A DNA stretch of 35,858 nt from Caulobacter sp. CCH9-E1. GTDB taxonomy: Bacteria > Pseudomonadota > Alphaproteobacteria > Caulobacterales > Caulobacteraceae. Shown piece after piece: positions 34,771 to 35,858 of this stretch; positions within the stretch are counted from its first letter, which is position 1; each line of letters begins with the position of its first letter. The stretch covers positions 1 through 35,858 of the forward strand of contig NZ_LSJA01000267.1 of assembly GCF_001556515.1 (NCBI RefSeq). Reading direction: 5' to 3'. A model generated the notes under the pieces. The model was given only the letters and a program-made list of their open reading frames with translations. It was not told the DNA's origin and did not search any database. The translations under genes were made by a program, and so were the position numbers.

Positions 34771-35202
34771 TCAGCCCTCGATCATCTCCGCCCCGACGCC
34801 CTGGGCGGCGTCGGCCAGGCTATAGCCTTCAAGGACGGCGGCGGTGGCGTCGCGCGCCTTCAGAAGAGCTTCGCGCAGGGCGCAGGTGGCGACGTCACGA
34901 CAGTCCTCGCAGCGCCGGAAGGCCGTGCGGCTGACGCACGGGGTCAGGGCCAGGGGGCCGTCGACCAGCCGGATGATCTCGGCGAAGCTGATCTGCTCGG
35001 GCGAGCGTCCTAATATGTAGCCGCCGAACTTGCCGCGCCGGCTGATCACCAGGCCTTCTCGGGAAAGCGACAGCAGGATCGCCTCCAGGAACTTGCGGGG
35101 CGCGTCGGCGCGTTCGGCCAGTTCGCCGGCCGTGACCTGCCCGTTCTCGCGGGCCAGTTCGATCATCGCGCGCAGGGCGTAGCGCGCCTTCTGGGACAGC
35201 AT
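34771..35202 (-). CDS. Rrf2 family transcriptional regulator
   Basis: A 143-residue winged-helix repressor type. The HTH is in the first 65 residues (MLSQKARYALRAMIELAREN, APRKFLEAILLSLSREGLVISRRGKFGGYIL). Four cysteines at residues 89, 98, 101 and 107 (CVSRTAFRRCEDCRDVATC) make a possible Fe-S or redox site, with a spacing unlike that of IscR (three Cys). It may sense cysteine, oxidative or Fe-S status; the target is unknown. No strong ribosome site precedes the ATG. It points away from the tandem promoters at the right edge, its start lying 394 bases from the first of them. Confidence 0.9.
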   Translation of the reverse strand: MLSQKARYALRAMIELARENGQVTAGELAERADAPRKFLEAILLSLSREGLVISRRGKFGGYILGRSPEQISFAEIIRLVDGPLALTPCVSRTAFRRCEDCRDVATCALREALLKARDATAAVLEGYSLADAAQGVGAEMIEG

Positions 35203-35590
35203 GGACGCCGGTGACCTTGTTCAAGCGCGCCAGGGCGCGACCTTTATGGGCGCGTCTCTTAGGGAGCGTTCAGCCTTCTGAGCGACGCATCGTCGCGATG
35301 CAAGTCTTGGGTGACGCCGTTCATGCACAGAGGAATGGCCGATCTGGGGATAAAATGGCGATTTCTGGCTTGCCGGGCCGGGGAGGGGCCTCTAGAAGCC
35401 GCCCCTCGCTTCGGGGCCGCGGCCGTCGGACGAAACCTTCGCCTCTCGGGGCTTGCGTTTCGGAAGGCATATCGCTAAGTTCCGCAGCCTCAATCGAATC
35501 TCTTTCACGTCTTGGCGCTCCTCTCGGCGCGCTTCGGATGGCTTTTGCTCTCTAAAGTGGCTTCGGTCTCAAGTGGAGAAAAAGAAAAAG
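35203..35590. other. Gene-free stretch left of the tandem promoters
   Basis: No supportable gene. It contains a hairpin, GCCCC-TCGCTTC-GGGGC, near 35399-35416, and otherwise plain sequence. The AT content rises toward the right, in keeping with an upstream element zone for the promoters that follow. Confidence 0.5.
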
Positions 35591-35596
35591 AGGCGG

Positions 35597-35625
35597 TTGA
35601 CCTGGGAATTCGGTTTCGCTAGAAG
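35597..35625 (+). promoter_or_regulatory. Sigma-70-type promoter 1 (tandem set)
   Basis: TTGACC (35597-35602), a 17-base spacer and TAGAAG (35620-35625). With the preceding bases it reads GCTAGAAG, close to the Caulobacter housekeeping -10 pattern GCTANAWC. It is preceded by an A-rich run (35578-35590) that could act as an upstream element. Confidence 0.75.
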
Positions 35626-35711
35626 CCGCGCTCCCTGAAATACGGAGGCCTCCGCAAGGTTGCTGAAGTATTTCACTCCAGAAGAGCTTCTCTTTCTTTT
35701 GAAAAAGATGC

Positions 35712-35740
35712 TTGACTGGCTCCGGTGACTTCTTTAGAAG
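35712..35740 (+). promoter_or_regulatory. Sigma-70-type promoter 2 (tandem set)
   Basis: TTGACT (35712-35717), 17-base spacer, TAGAAG (35735-35740). It is preceded by a T- and A-rich segment (35689-35707). A hairpin with arms CCGCC/GGCGG and AGCCC/GGGCT follows within about 40 bases in the transcript. Confidence 0.75.
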
Positions 35741-35792
35741 CTGCCGGCTCCGCCGAAAGCCCTCCGGGCTGGCTGGCGGAAAAAGTCGGAGA

Positions 35793-35807
35793 GTTTCTTC
35801 AAGAAAC
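35793..35807. promoter_or_regulatory. Perfect dyad just upstream of promoter 3
   Basis: GTTTCTT-C-AAGAAAC is a perfect seven-base dyad ending three bases before the -35 element of promoter 3. It could be an activator or repressor site, or a small hairpin in transcripts from promoters 1 and 2. Confidence 0.4.
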
Positions 35808-35810
35808 GAT

Positions 35811-35839
35811 TTGACACGGAATTCGAGGTTGGATAGATA
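35811..35839 (+). promoter_or_regulatory. Sigma-70-type promoter 3, nearest the window edge
   Basis: TTGACA (35811-35816), exact consensus, 17-base spacer, TAGATA (35834-35839). The transcript would start near 35846 and leave the window within a few bases. The spacer shares GGAATTCG with promoter 1, which hints at duplication. Three strong promoters in tandem are typical of an rRNA operon leader; that the next gene is 16S rRNA is inference. Confidence 0.8.
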
Positions 35840-35858
35840 GCCGCCTCCGCCGACACCG

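Overview
The window is high-GC DNA that reads as the chromosome of a Caulobacter-like alphaproteobacterium. This rests on dense GC-rich coding on both strands, alphaproteobacterial families (DUF2336, DUF3126, a PAS_5 single-domain protein, a TorF-like porin, MASE1 and cytosolic hybrid kinases), a TonB-dependent receptor, and three TTGAC-N17-TAGA promoters at the right edge that fit the Caulobacter housekeeping promoter pattern. There is no phage, insertion sequence, CRISPR array or tRNA. The genus is an inference; no 16S sequence is present.

Left part (1-9,700). A GntR/FCD regulator precedes a TonB-dependent receptor and an MFS transporter that look like one uptake operon. A convergent TorF-like outer-membrane protein, a short-chain dehydrogenase, queF (queuosine pathway), a small uncharacterised helical protein, a nitroreductase, a Nudix hydrolase and a nucleoside-phosphorylase-like protein follow.

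Middle (9,700-20,200). cysE is followed closely by a secreted glutamine cyclotransferase. Next come a possible 55-residue membrane protein divergent from a GcvA-type LysR regulator, DUF3126, a GNAT acetyltransferase, an OPT-family transporter, phoH, a gamma-carbonic-anhydrase-like protein, a repeat-rich gap, a GMC oxidoreductase, and a PAS_5 protein whose stop codon overlaps the GMC stop.

Right part (20,300-35,858). A two-domain M16 peptidase lipoprotein, a DUF2336 protein, a tightly coupled ABC importer operon (NMT1/THI5-like binding lipoprotein, ATPase, permease), a MASE1 hybrid histidine kinase, an Uup-type ABC-F ATPase, a second soluble hybrid kinase, a rhomboid protease, a CBS-domain protein and an Rrf2 regulator. 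The last 650 bases hold no gene but carry three tandem strong promoters, probably the leader of an rRNA operon lying just outside the window.

Most genes are ordinary housekeeping or accessory functions. The most unexplained signals are noncoding: a roughly 250-base stretch upstream of phoH that ends in a strong intrinsic terminator, a terminator-like hairpin placed almost on the OPT transporter start codon, and the tandem promoters. The most unusual protein feature is an EF-hand-like calcium loop inside the TonB-dependent receptor barrel.
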